From Boesenbergia rotunda (Eukaryota > Streptophyta > Magnoliopsida > Zingiberales > Zingiberaceae), in assembly GCA_024364735.1 (NCBI GenBank), contig JAGFNQ010000280.1:122295-186294 (forward strand): 64,000 nucleotides of DNA, given 5' to 3'. Under the pieces are notes generated by a model. It was not told the DNA's origin. It made no database searches and saw nothing but the letters and a program-made list of their open reading frames with translations. How positions within the stretch are numbered: the stretch's first letter is position 1; each line of letters begins with the position of its first letter. Positions 45,616 to 58,011 of this stretch are shown here, in pieces. The position numbers and the translations under genes are program-made.

Positions 45616-47123
45616 CACTAAAAAAAATTCCTAAATAACAACTAACTACTTAAACATCCGTCGCTATTAGCGACGGATAAAATAAGTCCATCACTATTTT
45701 AGGGTTACACGGCAAATTCCTTAAAATAGCGACGGAAAAGTTAAATTTCGTTGCTAATAGTGACGGAATTGACTTGTCCATCGCTATTTTAGGTTTATTT
45801 CTCCCCTCGGCTTCCTCCCCCGTCGTCGCACGTTCACGAAGGTTCTTCTCAGCATTTTCGTCGTCCGACGTCTCCTCCTTTGGCGACCCCTCCTCCGGTC
45901 ATAGGTACGTAAATAGAGAAGTTTTCCTCCCCTCCTGGCGGCGCACGCAGCCTCCTGCGGCTGCATGCGATCGTAGCTGCCTCCTGCGGCCGCGCACGGC
46001 CGCAGCCGCCACCGCCATCCTAATTAATTAATTAGGATAATTAATTAATTTTCATAATTAATTAATTAGGATAATTACTTATCCTAATTACTTATTATTA
46101 ATATAGATGAATAATTTATGCTTGATTAATTTGTGTTTGATAAATTGGATACTAATTTAGGATTCTAATTTATTTTTTTTTGTGTTTGATTAATTTGGTA
46201 GTATCCTAATTAATTTTTCAAATTTAGGATAGTAATTTGTGTTTAATTAATCGGATACAAAGTTGAATAATTTAGATTGTTATTTGTGGTTGGCAAATCA
46301 AATTGCAAGTTAATTTAGCTATTTTGTTATTTGTTAAAGTAGTTACGCTGAATCTTTTTGATATTGATGTTTGCATGAGTATCAATATTGAATATTTTAT
46401 TGTTATTAGGATACAATGTATATGAACAAGGCATGGATGTATAATAGGTTAGATAATGGATTTATCCGTGAAAATTTTTTTACTAGAGTTGAAGAATTTG
46501 TGAACTTTGCAAAGTGTCATTCTGAGTGTTTGAATGACGCCGAGTTAAAATGTCCTGTAATCAACGCAGATGTAGAAATATAGCTTTCTATGATGAGGAT
46601 ACAGTGAAAACACATATATGTAGGTATGAGTTTGTTCCAGATTATTACAACTGGTATTATCATAGAGAGTCGTATGTATTTGAATCCGTTGGACCTTCTA
46701 TCGCTTCATCATCCAACCCAATTGTTCCAGAGGCATCATATAAGTCTGCTGATGCAATGCAATTAATAGTTTACGATGCAATTAATGTATTTAATCAGTC
46801 AATTGTAGATCAAATATCTACTCTTGAAGTTCAGAAAATGTATGCCATGTTAAAGGATAGTGAAAAAGAAGTATGGAAAGGTATTCCTTCTAGTCATTCT
46901 CAATTGTCTGCTACTGCAAGATTATTGAATATGAAGGCCGAACATCATTTATCAGAATGATGTTATGATGACATATGTCAATTGATGTCAGAGTTACTTC
47001 CAATAGATAACTTCATGACTGATAGTTTCTACAATACTAAAAAATTAATTAAAGACTTATGTTTGCCAGTCGAGAAGATATATTGTTGTATCAATAATTG
47101 CATGACTGATATTATGATTACAT
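45616..47123 (+). pseudogene. CACTA (En/Spm) element fragment with TNP2 N-terminus
   Basis: The left end reads CACTAAAAAAAATTCC at 45616, followed by subterminal inverted copies of CCGTCGCTA/TAGCGACGG (45657-45790). A coding stretch from about 46421 shows the transposase-associated N-terminal domain (MNKAWMYNRLDNGF, then the Cys/His part CNQRRCRNIAFYDED, KTHICRYEFVPDYYNWYYHR). A one-base loss near 46555 shifts the frame. After a spacer, the start of the TNP2 transposase follows (SATARLLNMKAEHHLSE, TGA, CYDDICQLMSELLPIDNFMT). Homology ends near 47110, and the catalytic part and right end are missing. Confidence 0.85.
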
Positions 47124-47771
47124 TGTTGTATCTAGATAACCTTGAGGAAAATTAATATGGCCAAGCGGGAGAAGAAGTAAACAAGATCTGAGCGGGAAGG
47201 GACACTCTCCTTGACTAGTCTGATCCAGTTTACCCAATGCACTCATCGCTAGCCCACCCATCCCCGCTCCTGTTGATCGAGACCAGCCACGCACATTCAC
47301 CTCCCAGCCACCAAGTGGGCCTAGCACGGGCTTTCACCATGACGGCCCATGTTGGTCCCCTCCAAGAGCACGTGGGCATTGGATTTCCTGTAGATACTCT
47401 TTAAATACAGGATATCATTGCGATACTGTGACAAGACGACTGTAATCATATCGTGATAGCTGCTGTCTCCTTCAATCATTCTTCAAGGGGGCAAGCGTGT
47501 TAATTTAGAAGAGATATCTCTTCAGGTGGGGGACTACGAGAGATGTCTACAAGTATGTGTACCCATCTTCTCTAGCTCCTTTGTTTCCTTAGATTCCTCT
47601 TTTCCTTCATCTACTGACTTGACCGTCAGAGTGTTTGCGCCAGGGACCCCTCCCTGCCAGCTTCTAACCATTTCTTCTAGCTCTCTTTCGTAGATATTAC
47701 AGCTTGAAGTCTTCTTGCAATCAACCCTTGCACTAAGTCGTCGACCCCACATCATCATTGTTCCCCGCACA
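47124..47771 (+). repeat. probable 5' LTR of a Ty3-gypsy element
   Basis: Lies between the CACTA break and a gag gene. It would start TGTTGTATC and end CCCCGCACA. A likely primer-binding region follows (TTAGCGCCATCTGTGAGAA, related to the TTGGCGCC type). The left boundary is inferred. Confidence 0.55.
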
Positions 47772-47825
47772 TGATAAAATTTAGCGCCATCTGTGAGAAA
47801 TCTCTACCTACTGAGGGACGTGAAA

Positions 47826-50311
47826 ATGGCAGAAGCTGGCAAGAGGACCACGGTGACGTTGTCGCAAGAAGACGTGGAGTTTTTAGTAGCAGCCAAAGCT
47901 TAGGCTAGGGGGGAAAAGTTGGATTCATGGTCGGGCTCGCTATTTCTGACCCTTCAGTCGCCTTGAAGATGAATCCGCAGCACACAGGGATGGTTGTCTG
48001 TCCAGACAGGAGAATGAACTTTCCCCAAGCCTTGCACAAATCGAGCAATAGAGTGGAGGCTCAATCTGATCCCATGGAGGTTTCTTCAGGTAAAATATAG
48101 TAGAGCAAAACCATTGGAAGGGCAAAGCACCAACATATCGTCACTCTCTTGATCGGCCTCATGTCCCTTTCACACAGGAAATATTAGAAAATTCATTGCT
48201 GCGACATTCCAGAGCCATCTCCATGGGGGAATACAATGGGTCCTCTGACCCCAAGGATCACCTGCTAAAATTTGAGAATGCCACTTGTTGTACCAATATA
48301 TTGATGGAACGAAATGTCAAGTGTTCTTAACAACACTAGCTAGGTCAGCTTAGAGGTGGTTTGATTGGCTCCCTCCTGGATCCATATCAAGCTTCAAAGA
48401 TTTCAAGAGAGTGTTTGTCTAACACTTTGCCAATAGCAAAAGGTATCACAAGACTAGTCTAAACCTGTTTGCCTTGAAGTAGGTGTGGGATCGTTGTAAT
48501 CGATAGAGGGAGGGGGTGAATAGCGATTATTGAAATTTTTTGGAAAAATAGAAAACACAGCGGAAGAATAACGAAACAATGCTAACATATTTCTTTTTTA
48601 CTTGGTCCGGAGTCTTTGACGACTCTTACTCCAAGGCCCACGGTCCTTGACCGTTTTCATTAGATGATTCTATAATTCGAATAAGTTTAAAAAAAAAAAG
48701 ATAATTCGAGTACAGAATTAAATAGCAAATTTAAATTATACCGACGACACAAGAAATGGTGCAGAACATCTTGGGCAGCGTGTTATCGATCTTGATCGTT
48801 GGCGACGTGGGAAACTCGAGCACGGAAGAGATTTGAAAAGCATTAGAGTGCTTGAGTCGGAAGAAAGCTGTTCTGAGTTGATCTGAAAATTGTTGTAGAA
48901 AGCAAAGGGGTGAAGCCCCTTATATAGCATGTTCTCGGGCGCCTGCCACGTGTAGCGAATCGGGCGCGTGCTTATCTGCAGACTCGGCCAAACCTCTATC
49001 CTTCGGTCTTGGGCACCTGGGACCTCTGAGGCGCCTGAGTTGCTGACGTGGAAACCTGCTAACTCAGCTGAACTCACCCACTGGAAACGCCTCAACACAG
49101 GCGCCTGGTATCTCGGGCACCTGAACCCTTTCAGGCGCCTGGGATGCAGCAGTAAATTTCTTTCACTCTTGCAACCAGGGTTAGTCCAAGAACGGTATAA
49201 CATAGATAATAAGTGTATGAATAACAACCGGAGCTGTCTTGGTTCTGACTTTGGATTTCAAAATGAAACCCTAGGTTGAACCAACGCCTACTGTTCCCTC
49301 TTCCGGGGGATGCGTCCTCACAAACTCCTCTTAGGAGAAATTACCTTTTGCCAACTGGCTCCTCCGGTTGGACTTTTGCTCGGCCTCCGAGATTGCCGGA
49401 TCTCGAGATGTCCGTACCTCGACCCGTCTCTACTTCTGTCCGCAATCCTCGCTCGGCTAAGACTCCTGCCCAATCTTTCGGATCAGGACTTCGGTGCCCA
49501 GTCCACGACTAGGACTTCTTGCCCAACCCTCGGCTAGGTCTTCTTGCTCAACCTTGCAGGTCAAGACTTCGTGCCTAGGTAAACTAGGATTTTCCTGCAC
49601 ACTTGGTAAATCCATTAGATCATAATATAAACTTAACTTGGAACCCCTTGCCATTATCAAAATCAGGTTCGATCTGGTACTTCCGGCACCAACAATAGGT
49701 CCCTCATGAAGCATTATAGGCGTACATTAAGAGGTTTAACCAGGTGGTGATGGATGTCCTTTTGGCCACACTGGAGGTGTTAGTCAGCGCTTCCTCTCAA
49801 GGACTTTTGGAGGGGGATTTCTTTTGCTCCATGGTAAAGAAGTCGCCTCTTATTCCTATCACAGAAGTGGAGGGCATGCTACATAAGATTGCTGACAACT
49901 TGCTAAAAAGCAGACTCAACAAGGCTTGTGAGGGTTCCCGCAACGGGCACTCCCACAAGGTAGTGTCAATAGGAAGAACCAGCGAAGAAGGAATCTGCCA
50001 TAGCAGGCTAATAACGAGGGACAGACCGAGTTAGCCTCAGAAAGAGAGCAGTTTATTTGCCTGCCTATGGATGAAGAGCGGGAGAATCAGCACAACGCTG
50101 AGTGAGGGAACGTGGGCATTATATTAGGAGAGCCCACATATAGAGACACCAATCGGGCACGGAAAGCTCAGGTGTGTAGATTGGAAATACATGAAGTAGG
50201 TTGTAGCCGTGAGCAAGCGCGAGGACCTTATATAAATTTCGGCCCTCAAGATTTGCAAGGAGTGGAGGTCCCCCATGTTGACGCCTTGGTTATCTCGGTC
50301 GTCATCACTAA
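47826..50311 (+). pseudogene. Ty3-gypsy gag and start of protease, decayed
   Basis: Starts ATGGCAGAAGC at 47826. Retrotrans_gag motifs are readable across several stops: GEYNGSSDPKDHLLKF (about 48222-48270), WFDWLPPGSISSFKDFKRVF and HFANSKRYHKTSLNLFALK up to 48480. Solo LTR 48484-49694 then intervenes. Gag resumes at 49700 (AYIKRFNQVVMDV...LEGDFFCSMVKKSP). The protease-side region at 50112-50311 has ILGEPTYRDTNRARKAQ and PHVDALVISVVI. The fragment ends where Copia LTR C begins at 50316. Strand and order fit one element broken by two later insertions. Confidence 0.85.
48484..49694 (-). mobile_element. Copia solo LTR inside the gypsy gag
   Basis: Plus reading TGTGGGATCGTTG to GGCACCAACA, 1.2 kb, with near-duplication GTAGG (48479-48483) / ATAGG (49695-49699). 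Same subfamily as the LTR at 61750-62986. Carries GGCGCCTG palindromes and CCAGGACTT-type repeats. Confidence 0.88.
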
Positions 50312-50315
50312 TTAC

Positions 50316-53300
50316 TGTAGGACCGGTGCCGTCGATAGAGGGGGGGGTGAATACCGATCGTGAAAAATCTTTTGGAATTCTTCTTAAAACTTTCGTTCGT
50401 TCTGGACTTAGAATATTAGTAGCGCAGCGGAAAATAAATAGAACGAAAAAAACAAAGCAAAGGACACAGCGGATTTTTACTTGGTTCCCGACCCCCAGGG
50501 TCAGTACATCCAAGGCCTATGCACGGGAACGCCCGTCCACTATTGGTCTCCTTCCCGGACTTTCCGGAGGCGGAGAAACCCGACTTACAGTGCAAGATTT
50601 ACAAGCAATAATATAGAAAAATTAAGTGCGGAATTAAATAGAATCAAACCAACAAGACAAAGTCTGAAGCTCGGCCGATCTGGACCTCCAAAGTGCTGCG
50701 CACTTTCTCCTGGAGCCTCCCGGTTGTAGAGCCTCGTCTCTAGCGCGTTGTCGTCGGTCAGAATGCTTGGAATGGTACTTGGCAGTTGTTGTTAAAGCAA
50801 AGGGGTCGAAGCCCATTTTATAGCACTCCTGGGGGCGTCCTGAACGCTGGGGGCGCCCCGATAAACCCGGTCAACTCTTATCCCCGCGCCGACCTCGCCG
50901 CAGCTGATAAGACCTTTGACCAGGGTGCCCTGGACCTTCCGGGCGCCCTCATGGAGGCTTATCTGTGTTTCTGACATGAAACAGCACAAACAGGTTCGAA
51001 CCCGGGCGCCCCGGACGCTCCGGGCGCCCCGGACGCTCCGGGCGCCCCGCTTGACACCTATTCTGCTTACCAACCAAGACTGCACTTTTTAGCTTTACCT
51101 GGGGGCGCCGCCACTGCTGGGGGCGCCCTGCTTAGGGCCTCCAACAGCTTACAACATCTTTCACTCTTGGTACCTACAAGATACATAACCACATAGCACA
51201 TATACATATAATTTTAGTCTTAAGGACTTGGTTCGGACTTCGGATCTCCACGAGACCCTAGGTCGAACCGGCACAAGTTCCCATCCCCGAGAACTCGCCC
51301 TTCACCTACTCCTCTCAGGAGACGGTTGCCACCCAGTCCTTCGGGTGGACTTTTGCTTAGCCTCCGATTACTCCGGATCTCGAGACGCCCGAACCCCGAC
51401 CCGTCTCTACTCCTATCCTTAGTCACCGCTCAGCTAAGTTGCTCAGTCCCTTGGACCAAGACTTCATTACCTAGCAGTCTTTCGCTAGGTGCCTAGCAGT
51501 CCTTTGCCAGGTCTTCATTCCCTAGCAGTCCTTCGCCAGGTGCCTAGCAGCCCTTCGCTAGGTCTTCTATGCCTAGCAGCCCTTCGCTAGGTGCCTAGCA
51601 GCCCTTCGCTAGGTCTTCGATGCCTAGCAGCCCTTCGCTAGGTGCCTAGCAGCCCTTCGCTAGGTCTTCTATGCCTAGCAGCCCTTCGCTAGGTGCCTAG
51701 CAGCCCTTCGCTAGGTGCCCAGCAACCCTTCGCTGGGACTTAGGGTTTCGATGCCTAGATTAACTAGGACTTTTGTTCAGCTTAGTTTACTTCTCCTTTG
51801 CTCCCCTTTGTCTGTTCATTGTATCACTGACTTAAGTGTATTGTCAAACATTAAAACACTTAAAGGAGAACATCATTGATGCAACTTGCACCAACAATCT
51901 TCCCCTTTTTGATGTTTGACAATAACTTAAGTTAGATTGGTTTAAGGGGCTAATTTACTATCCTTGGGGAAGAATTGACTTTAGTTTTGAACATATTTTT
52001 GATCCTCTAGGAAAAATAAGAAAAAATTTCTAACTTAAGCATACCTCTCCCCCTTTGTCATACATCAAAAAAACACAAGAAAATACTTGCACCAACAATG
52101 AGAAATTTTGGTTCTTTTTGAAAATACTTGGTGCAGCAATTTTGAAAGCATTGTATTTTGAATGATATATTGCATTTTTGAAAAAAAATGCATAATTTTG
52201 AAAAAGATGTTATGCGCTTTGAAAAGTACAAGTACTTTGAAAATGATCTTTTAACAACATGCAAGTACTTTTGAAAGAATTTGTAATATTTTTTTTTGAA
52301 AAATATAAAGTACTTTTTGGAAAATGCATGACTTTTGAAAAAAAATGTTATTTTGGAAAATATAAATATTATGCCTATTTTGCAAGTACTAACTATTTTT
52401 GAAAGAGATGAGACTTTGAGAAATATAAGTAATTTTTGAAACATAATATTTTATTTGATTAAGTTTCTTTTCAAGTCTGACACAATCCTGGGAAATCTTG
52501 TTGACTACAAGGACATTTTCCTAAGTGTCCTGGAAATTTTTCAAAGTCAAGTAAATATTAATAGAATTTTGGAAAAAAATGATAGTACTTTTGAAAATAT
52601 ATGCTGGTGCATTTTGAAAAATGTGTGAACTTTTGAAGACTCAATATATTACTTGATTTGGTTTATCTTCCAGTCTGACACTATCCTGGGAAACCTTGTT
52701 GACTACAAGAATATTTTCTAAGTGTCCTGGAACTTCTTCAAACTCAAGTAAATATTGTTTCAAAGATAATTTCATAGGTCACACGAAAACAATAGACTAA
52801 TAGTATTTTGAAAAACTACTTATGTTTCTAGCAAGATTTGAAAATACAGCGCATGAAAACATTTGGGATATTCAATAATTCTTTTAATTTGATCTCCCCC
52901 TAAACTTGACCTAGTCCTGGGAAGCTTGTTGACCACAAGTACTCTTCCTCTAAGTCTTAAGGTTTGATACAAATTAAAGAAATTATCTAATAATTTCAAA
53001 ACAATTAATTAAACAAAATTATTTCAGAAGTTTGATTTATACTCCCTCTAAAGTTGACACATCCTAGGAGTCCTTGTAGATTATGAAGTGGACTTTCCTC
53101 TGTGTCTTTAGGGTTTATCAAAATCAAACAAGACAGATAAATTTTACAACATAAACCTTTTTCGAAAAACACAAGTGATAACGATTTAAAACTCAGTTTT
53201 CGAAAAGTATTTTCAAATAATAGTAATTTTTACAGTGTAGTTTTCGAAAGCAAAAAAAAATGAAAATCACTCCCCCTGTATCCGATACCATTTGACTCTA

Positions 53301-53865
53301 TCTAAGTGCCTTAAGGAACTTTAGTGTTGTCCTAAGAGGCTTGTGTCTAATTGCGTGAGTCAAACAATTTTTGAAAAGATATAATTTTTGAAAAACGTAT
53401 AATATGTATATTCAATCAGACAAGCATGAATTCCATAAAAACATTATTATGTTGAAACACTATTTTGAAAATATATTTTTAGAAAAATATTCTAATGATT
53501 TTGAAAAACAATTTTGAAAAATATTTTTCAATTTATTAGTCCTTAACATCTCACCCATTTTAGATGTATCAATACAACAAGCATGATTGCCTTATAGGTG
53601 TATTGTGAGATGCTTGAATCATTTTTCTTAATTTATTATTAACTCTAAGATTTAATTGAAGCTTGTGTTAGATTTGAATTTGACAAGAAGTAACTTGAAT
53701 TTGAATTTCAAAAATTGGCTTCCAGGTCTTGGCGAGGCACTAGGCCTTCTTTGGCCGTAGCCTTATTGGATCATCAACCCTTTCCTTGACAAAGCCTTTT
53801 AATGAAATTTCATTTTCAAAATTACTTTTTGAAAAATTCTGGTCTAACTAGTTTGTCTTGGAATC
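50316..53865 (-). mobile_element. Element C: Sirevirus-like 3' LTR and interior
   Basis: 3' LTR 50316-51896 (TGTAGGACCGG...GCACCAACA), then a PPT (minus AAAAAGGGGAAGAT), then interior to 53865 colinear with element B 12753-14645. That includes the ordered hairpin blocks (52460-53345) and extra GGGGGAG tracts at about 52034, 52897 and 53269. The homology stops at the N at 53866. The preceding bases ATTAC (50311-50315) are the candidate duplication; its partner was not found. Confidence 0.85.
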
Positions 53866-53866
53866 N
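53866..53866. other. single N at a junction
   Basis: The only ambiguous base in the window. It falls exactly between element C interior and a Ty3-gypsy integrase fragment, so it may mark an assembly joint or an unresolved base. Confidence 0.9.
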
Positions 53867-53876
53867 ACGAGTGAAT

Positions 53877-54614
53877 CAAGTATGAGGACATGTTGCGGCT
53901 TGTGCCTTGGATTTCAAAGGGAGCTGGTGCCGGATATCTATGTTTAGCGGGAATTCGCTTACAATAATAGCTACCAAGCTACTATCAGAATGGCACCTTA
54001 TGAAGCCTTATATGGGAGGAGATGTAGGTCTCCGATCTGTTGGTACAAAGGGGGTGAAAAGAAGGGAATGGGGCTCACAACGGATGTCATTGACAGCACC
54101 ACCCGAGCTATACAGAATGTTCGACAATGGATAGAAGCTGCTCAGAGCCGGCAGAAGGGTTATGCAAATGTCCGGCGTAGACCACTGGAATTTAATGTTG
54201 GAGATTTAGTGTTCCTCAAAGTGGCTCCTATGAAAGGGGTGACGAGATTTGGGAGGAAAGGAAAACTAAGTCCGCGTTATGTGGGGGCCGTACCTGATTT
54301 TGAAAAGAGTCGGTAAGGTGGCATATGAGCTAGAGCTGCCTCCAGGGATGTCAGCTATCCATAACGTGTTCCACGTGTTAATGCTTAAAAAGTGTATCCC
54401 AAATATGGATCAAGTGATTGAGCCACAGACAGTACAAGTTCAAGAGGACCTAAGTTATGAAAGCAGACCGATCTAGATCTTGGATCGGGAAGTCAAGAAG
54501 CTAAGGAGTAAGGAGGTACCCTTAGTCAAGGTCTTATGGCAAAGTCAACGGTTCGAGGAAGCTACCTGGGAACGCGAGGACGAGATGAGGCGCAAGCACC
54601 CGGAGCTATTTTAA
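53877..54614 (+). pseudogene. Ty3-gypsy integrase C-terminus with chromodomain-like end
   Basis: Final part of a chromovirus-type pol. Readable in two frames: the end of the integrase core (ALDFKGSWCR, then MAPYEALYGRRCRSPICW at 53990), the GPY-type region (VAPMKGVTRFGRKGKLSPRYVG, then a shift near 54285, YLILKRVGKVAYELELPPGM, VFHVLMLKK) and a C-terminal chromodomain-like stretch (VKVLWQSQRFEEATWERE) ending at TAA 54612-54614. Protease, RT, RNase H and most of the integrase are missing upstream of the N at 53866. The order integrase-chromodomain-3' LTR fits the Tekay/Del lineage. Confidence 0.9.
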
Positions 54615-54635
54615 GTTTGAGGACGAACTTTCAAG

Positions 54636-54648
54636 AGGTATGGGGGAT
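54636..54648 (+). promoter_or_regulatory. polypurine tract of the gypsy element
   Basis: AGGTATGGGGGAT directly before the LTR start TGTAACGACC. Confidence 0.85.
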
Positions 54649-57600
54649 TGTAACGACCTAAAAAATTTTCTTAATATTTTCTTTAAAATAATGAGCATGT
54701 CTAGATAATTTTTCGAGGGACCTAGAAATATTAGTATGAACCTTAGCCTAGAAATCCATGATTTTCTCATTTAAATTGAGAAACTAAGTACTAATGGGCC
54801 TTATAGGGACTTCCTAGTACCATAATTATTGGTGGATTTTAGGTAGAATTTAATATAAAAATAAATAAATTTTAACTAGGAATATTAGCATGATTATGGG
54901 TGAGTTTTAGGGGAATTTTTGAAATAAAATAAAAATAAAATAAAAAAAATGGGTGCATGCACCAAGGATTGAACCTTGGACCTCTTGTCCACCACCATGC
55001 ATGCACTAACCAATTCACCTAGAAAGGGAGTGCTATAAGGGAATGAAGTGTATTTTTATTAAGGCTAATGGAAGTGAAGAGTCACCATGAAAGGACGCAC
55101 CATGTCTCTTCACTTGCCTCTCTTCATTGTGTATAAATGAGAGATAACTTAACACCTAAGAGTTATTCCTCTTCTCTTCATCCACCAAGCCCTTTCTCTT
55201 CTCCTTCTTCCTCCTTCTAGCCGAACCCCATAGGAGGGGTTTTCCTTGGAAAAAGTTCACAAGAAGTCCTCTCCTTCAAGATCCAAGGCTCTTGTTCAAG
55301 GTTACAAAGGCTAGAGGTGGTCAAAACGCAACAAGGTCTTCATCCTTCTCCCAAATCTAAGGTCTAAAACTAAGATAATCTAAGGTAAGACTCCCTCACC
55401 TGTGGTATAATAGTTTTCCTTGAAGTTATCATAATATGAAGTTTATTTGGGATCTTATGTTGGAAAAAAGGTCATGAACCCTAATCCTAGGGTTTCGGCC
55501 ACTATGGGTTTTGGGTCCAAGGTGATGTTAAAAATCTCACTTATGCTTTCTAATCTTCTCTTATGATGTATAAAGAATAAAATAGGATTTGGAGAATTTT
55601 TGGTGTACCCTAATACCCTTTAGGGTTTCGGCCACCACCATGTTTTCATGGTTGGGGTTTAGATCTAACTCTTCAAGCAAGCTTTTTATGTTTCCTCATG
55701 TTACAAGGGGATTAATGGTGATTGATATGAATTTTCACAAGCCTTGTGACCCTTGTAGGGTTTCGGCCAAGATGAGAAGTTGGGCTAAAAGTTAGGGTTT
55801 ACTTCAAGTATGGGTTCCAAAGGCCCCTATGGTATGGTATGGTTGGTGTTTAATGGTTAATTGCGAACTTTATGAAATGTTTTCCATGTACCCATGGCCT
55901 TGTAAGGTTTCGGCCAACCCTAGAAAGTAGGGCTAAAAGTTAGGGTGAACCGTAATCATGAGCCCTAATGGCTTCCTATGGTCTTATGGGTAATGTATGG
56001 TTGTTTCTTTTTCTTATGCTACTTTACATGTCATTTGAATGATGGAACCCTCCCTTACATGTTTCGGCCATGCCATGTAAATGGGGTTTAGGTGGAGTTA
56101 GGGTTTGAAGAATGATGATTTATGACTCATTATAATATATATATAAAGGTTCAAGCATGTGGTAGAAATTATGTTACCTATAACCCTAACCTTAAGTACT
56201 ATGTTTCATCTTGTATGTTCATGTTAGATGTCATACTTAATAGGGTTTATTCATGAATGTCTTATGTTCTATGCCATGCACTTAGATAGTATGTAGCATG
56301 TTAGAGAAGTCCTACCTATGCATGCTTGTGATGGATACCATGCTTCTGTATGAAATGCAATGCTTACCTTATGTATCATGATCATGCAAGCTCTATGGAT
56401 TAGGATAATGGTCTATGTAAACATGTCATGTTTAATGAATATAATGCAATGCTTACCTTATATGCCATGATCATGCAAGCACTACGAACAAGAATGATGT
56501 TTTATGTAAGCATGCCATGTTTTATGAATGAAGATGCATGCCATATTTTATGAATGAAGATAATGCTCATGCCTTTAAGGCATCATGATGCTATGCATTA
56601 TGTATGAACAATGAAAGGTCAAGTATGCTTTATGTCATGCTTCATGTAACAAAGCTATGTTATGTCTATGTATGCTATGAATGTCTTATGAATGATGAAG
56701 CATGTAAAGTTATTTTACTTTATGAATGAGCTTGTACCGGACCGAAGTATGGGTCCAAGGGATGGGCACCTTAAGAACGCCCCAGTTCTGGACTACCGAC
56801 TATGCTGTCCACGGTTCTGGGACTACTGAAGCTGTCCAACAGGGATGGGCACCTTAAGAACGCCCCGGTTCTGGACTACCGACTATGATGTCCACGGTTC
56901 TGGGACTACCGTAGCTGTCCTTATCCTAGTAGGTCGAGACTAGCTACCTCGTATTTACTTAGGGATGCGCGCACATGATGTATGTATGTGGTACAAGCTG
57001 GGGACCCCAATGATGTGATGATTATGTTTAAGTATTTAAAAGTATGATTTTAAAAGTTAAGCATCCGTATGTATATGCATTTGACTCATGCATTCATTCA
57101 TGTTATGTATTATGCCAGGATAGCAATGTTTTATGCTTATGTTTCATGTTAAGAATTATGCATGATAGTAAACGTCTTATGTTTATGTTTATGCCATGTA
57201 TCATGCTATGTTAAGTATACTTATGTTTATGTTTATGCCATGTATCATGCTATGTTAAGTTTATGTATGTTTATGTTTATGCCATGTATCATGCTATGTT
57301 AAGTTTATGTACGTTTATGTTTATGCCATGTATCATGCTAAGTTAAGTTTATGTACGTTTATGTTTATGCCATGTATCATGCTATGTTAAGTTTATGTAT
57401 GTTTATGTTTATGCCATGTATCTTGCCATGTATGTTTATTTATGTTCATGTTCATGCCATGTGTTATGCCATGTTAAGTGTATTTTATGTTCATGCACTA
57501 TGTGAGAACTATGTCAGGATAAATGATTTTAAATGCATATGTCCTATGTAGAGCGTCAAGTTATGTTAATGTTTCATGTGCTTATGATTAAGTGATGAAT

Positions 57601-58011
57601 GGTTTTAGTAAGTAGGAATGAGTCTTACTAAGTCTATGTGCTTATAGTCTTATTTTCCTTATACCGCAGATCACGCAAGGGGACAATAAGGAAGCAGCAG
57701 GAGAGCAAGAATGTGTGTGTGGTAGTGACTTGGCCAAGAAACAATATATTATGAGTCTTATGCTAAACTTTATATTTGCTACGTATGTGCTTAAATGATG
57801 ACTTATGTGACTTTATGATATGATGTTAAATACGACATGATATGATGCTAAGTATGAAGTTAATATGCTAAGTTCCCATGCCATTATGTTAGGAATGATA
57901 GTTAGGTGCATGTATGTGTAAGTTTAAAGTTATTCCGCTGCATTATGATGTTCACATGCCCTACCTAAGTTAACGTAACGCCGCTTTATGAAAAAAAAAG
58001 CGGGCGTTACA
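54649..58011 (+). repeat. 3.36-kb 3' LTR of the Ty3-gypsy element
   Basis: From TGTAACGACCTAAAAA to GGGCGTTACA. Its last ~40 bp form a strong hairpin (GTAACGCCGCTTT facing AAAGCGGGCGTTAC). Internal features: GGGTTTCGGCCA-type motif five times (55490-56075); two ~84-bp copies at 56757-56930 (GGGATGGGCACCTTAAGAAC); a ~55-bp tandem array at 57178-57440 (ATGTTTATGCCATGTATCAT). The end is also present at 20400-20605. LTRs this long are usual for Tekay/Del elements. The small frames within it are repeats, not genes. Confidence 0.92.

Noticed and set aside
51470..51740. Regularly spaced repeats that could suggest a CRISPR array
   Set aside because: The repeats are hairpins without unique spacers, lie in a plant LTR, and have no cas genes nearby.
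57351..57551. Met/Tyr/Val-rich frame MYVYVYAMYHAM
   Set aside because: Product of the ATGTTTATGCC tandem array in the gypsy LTR.
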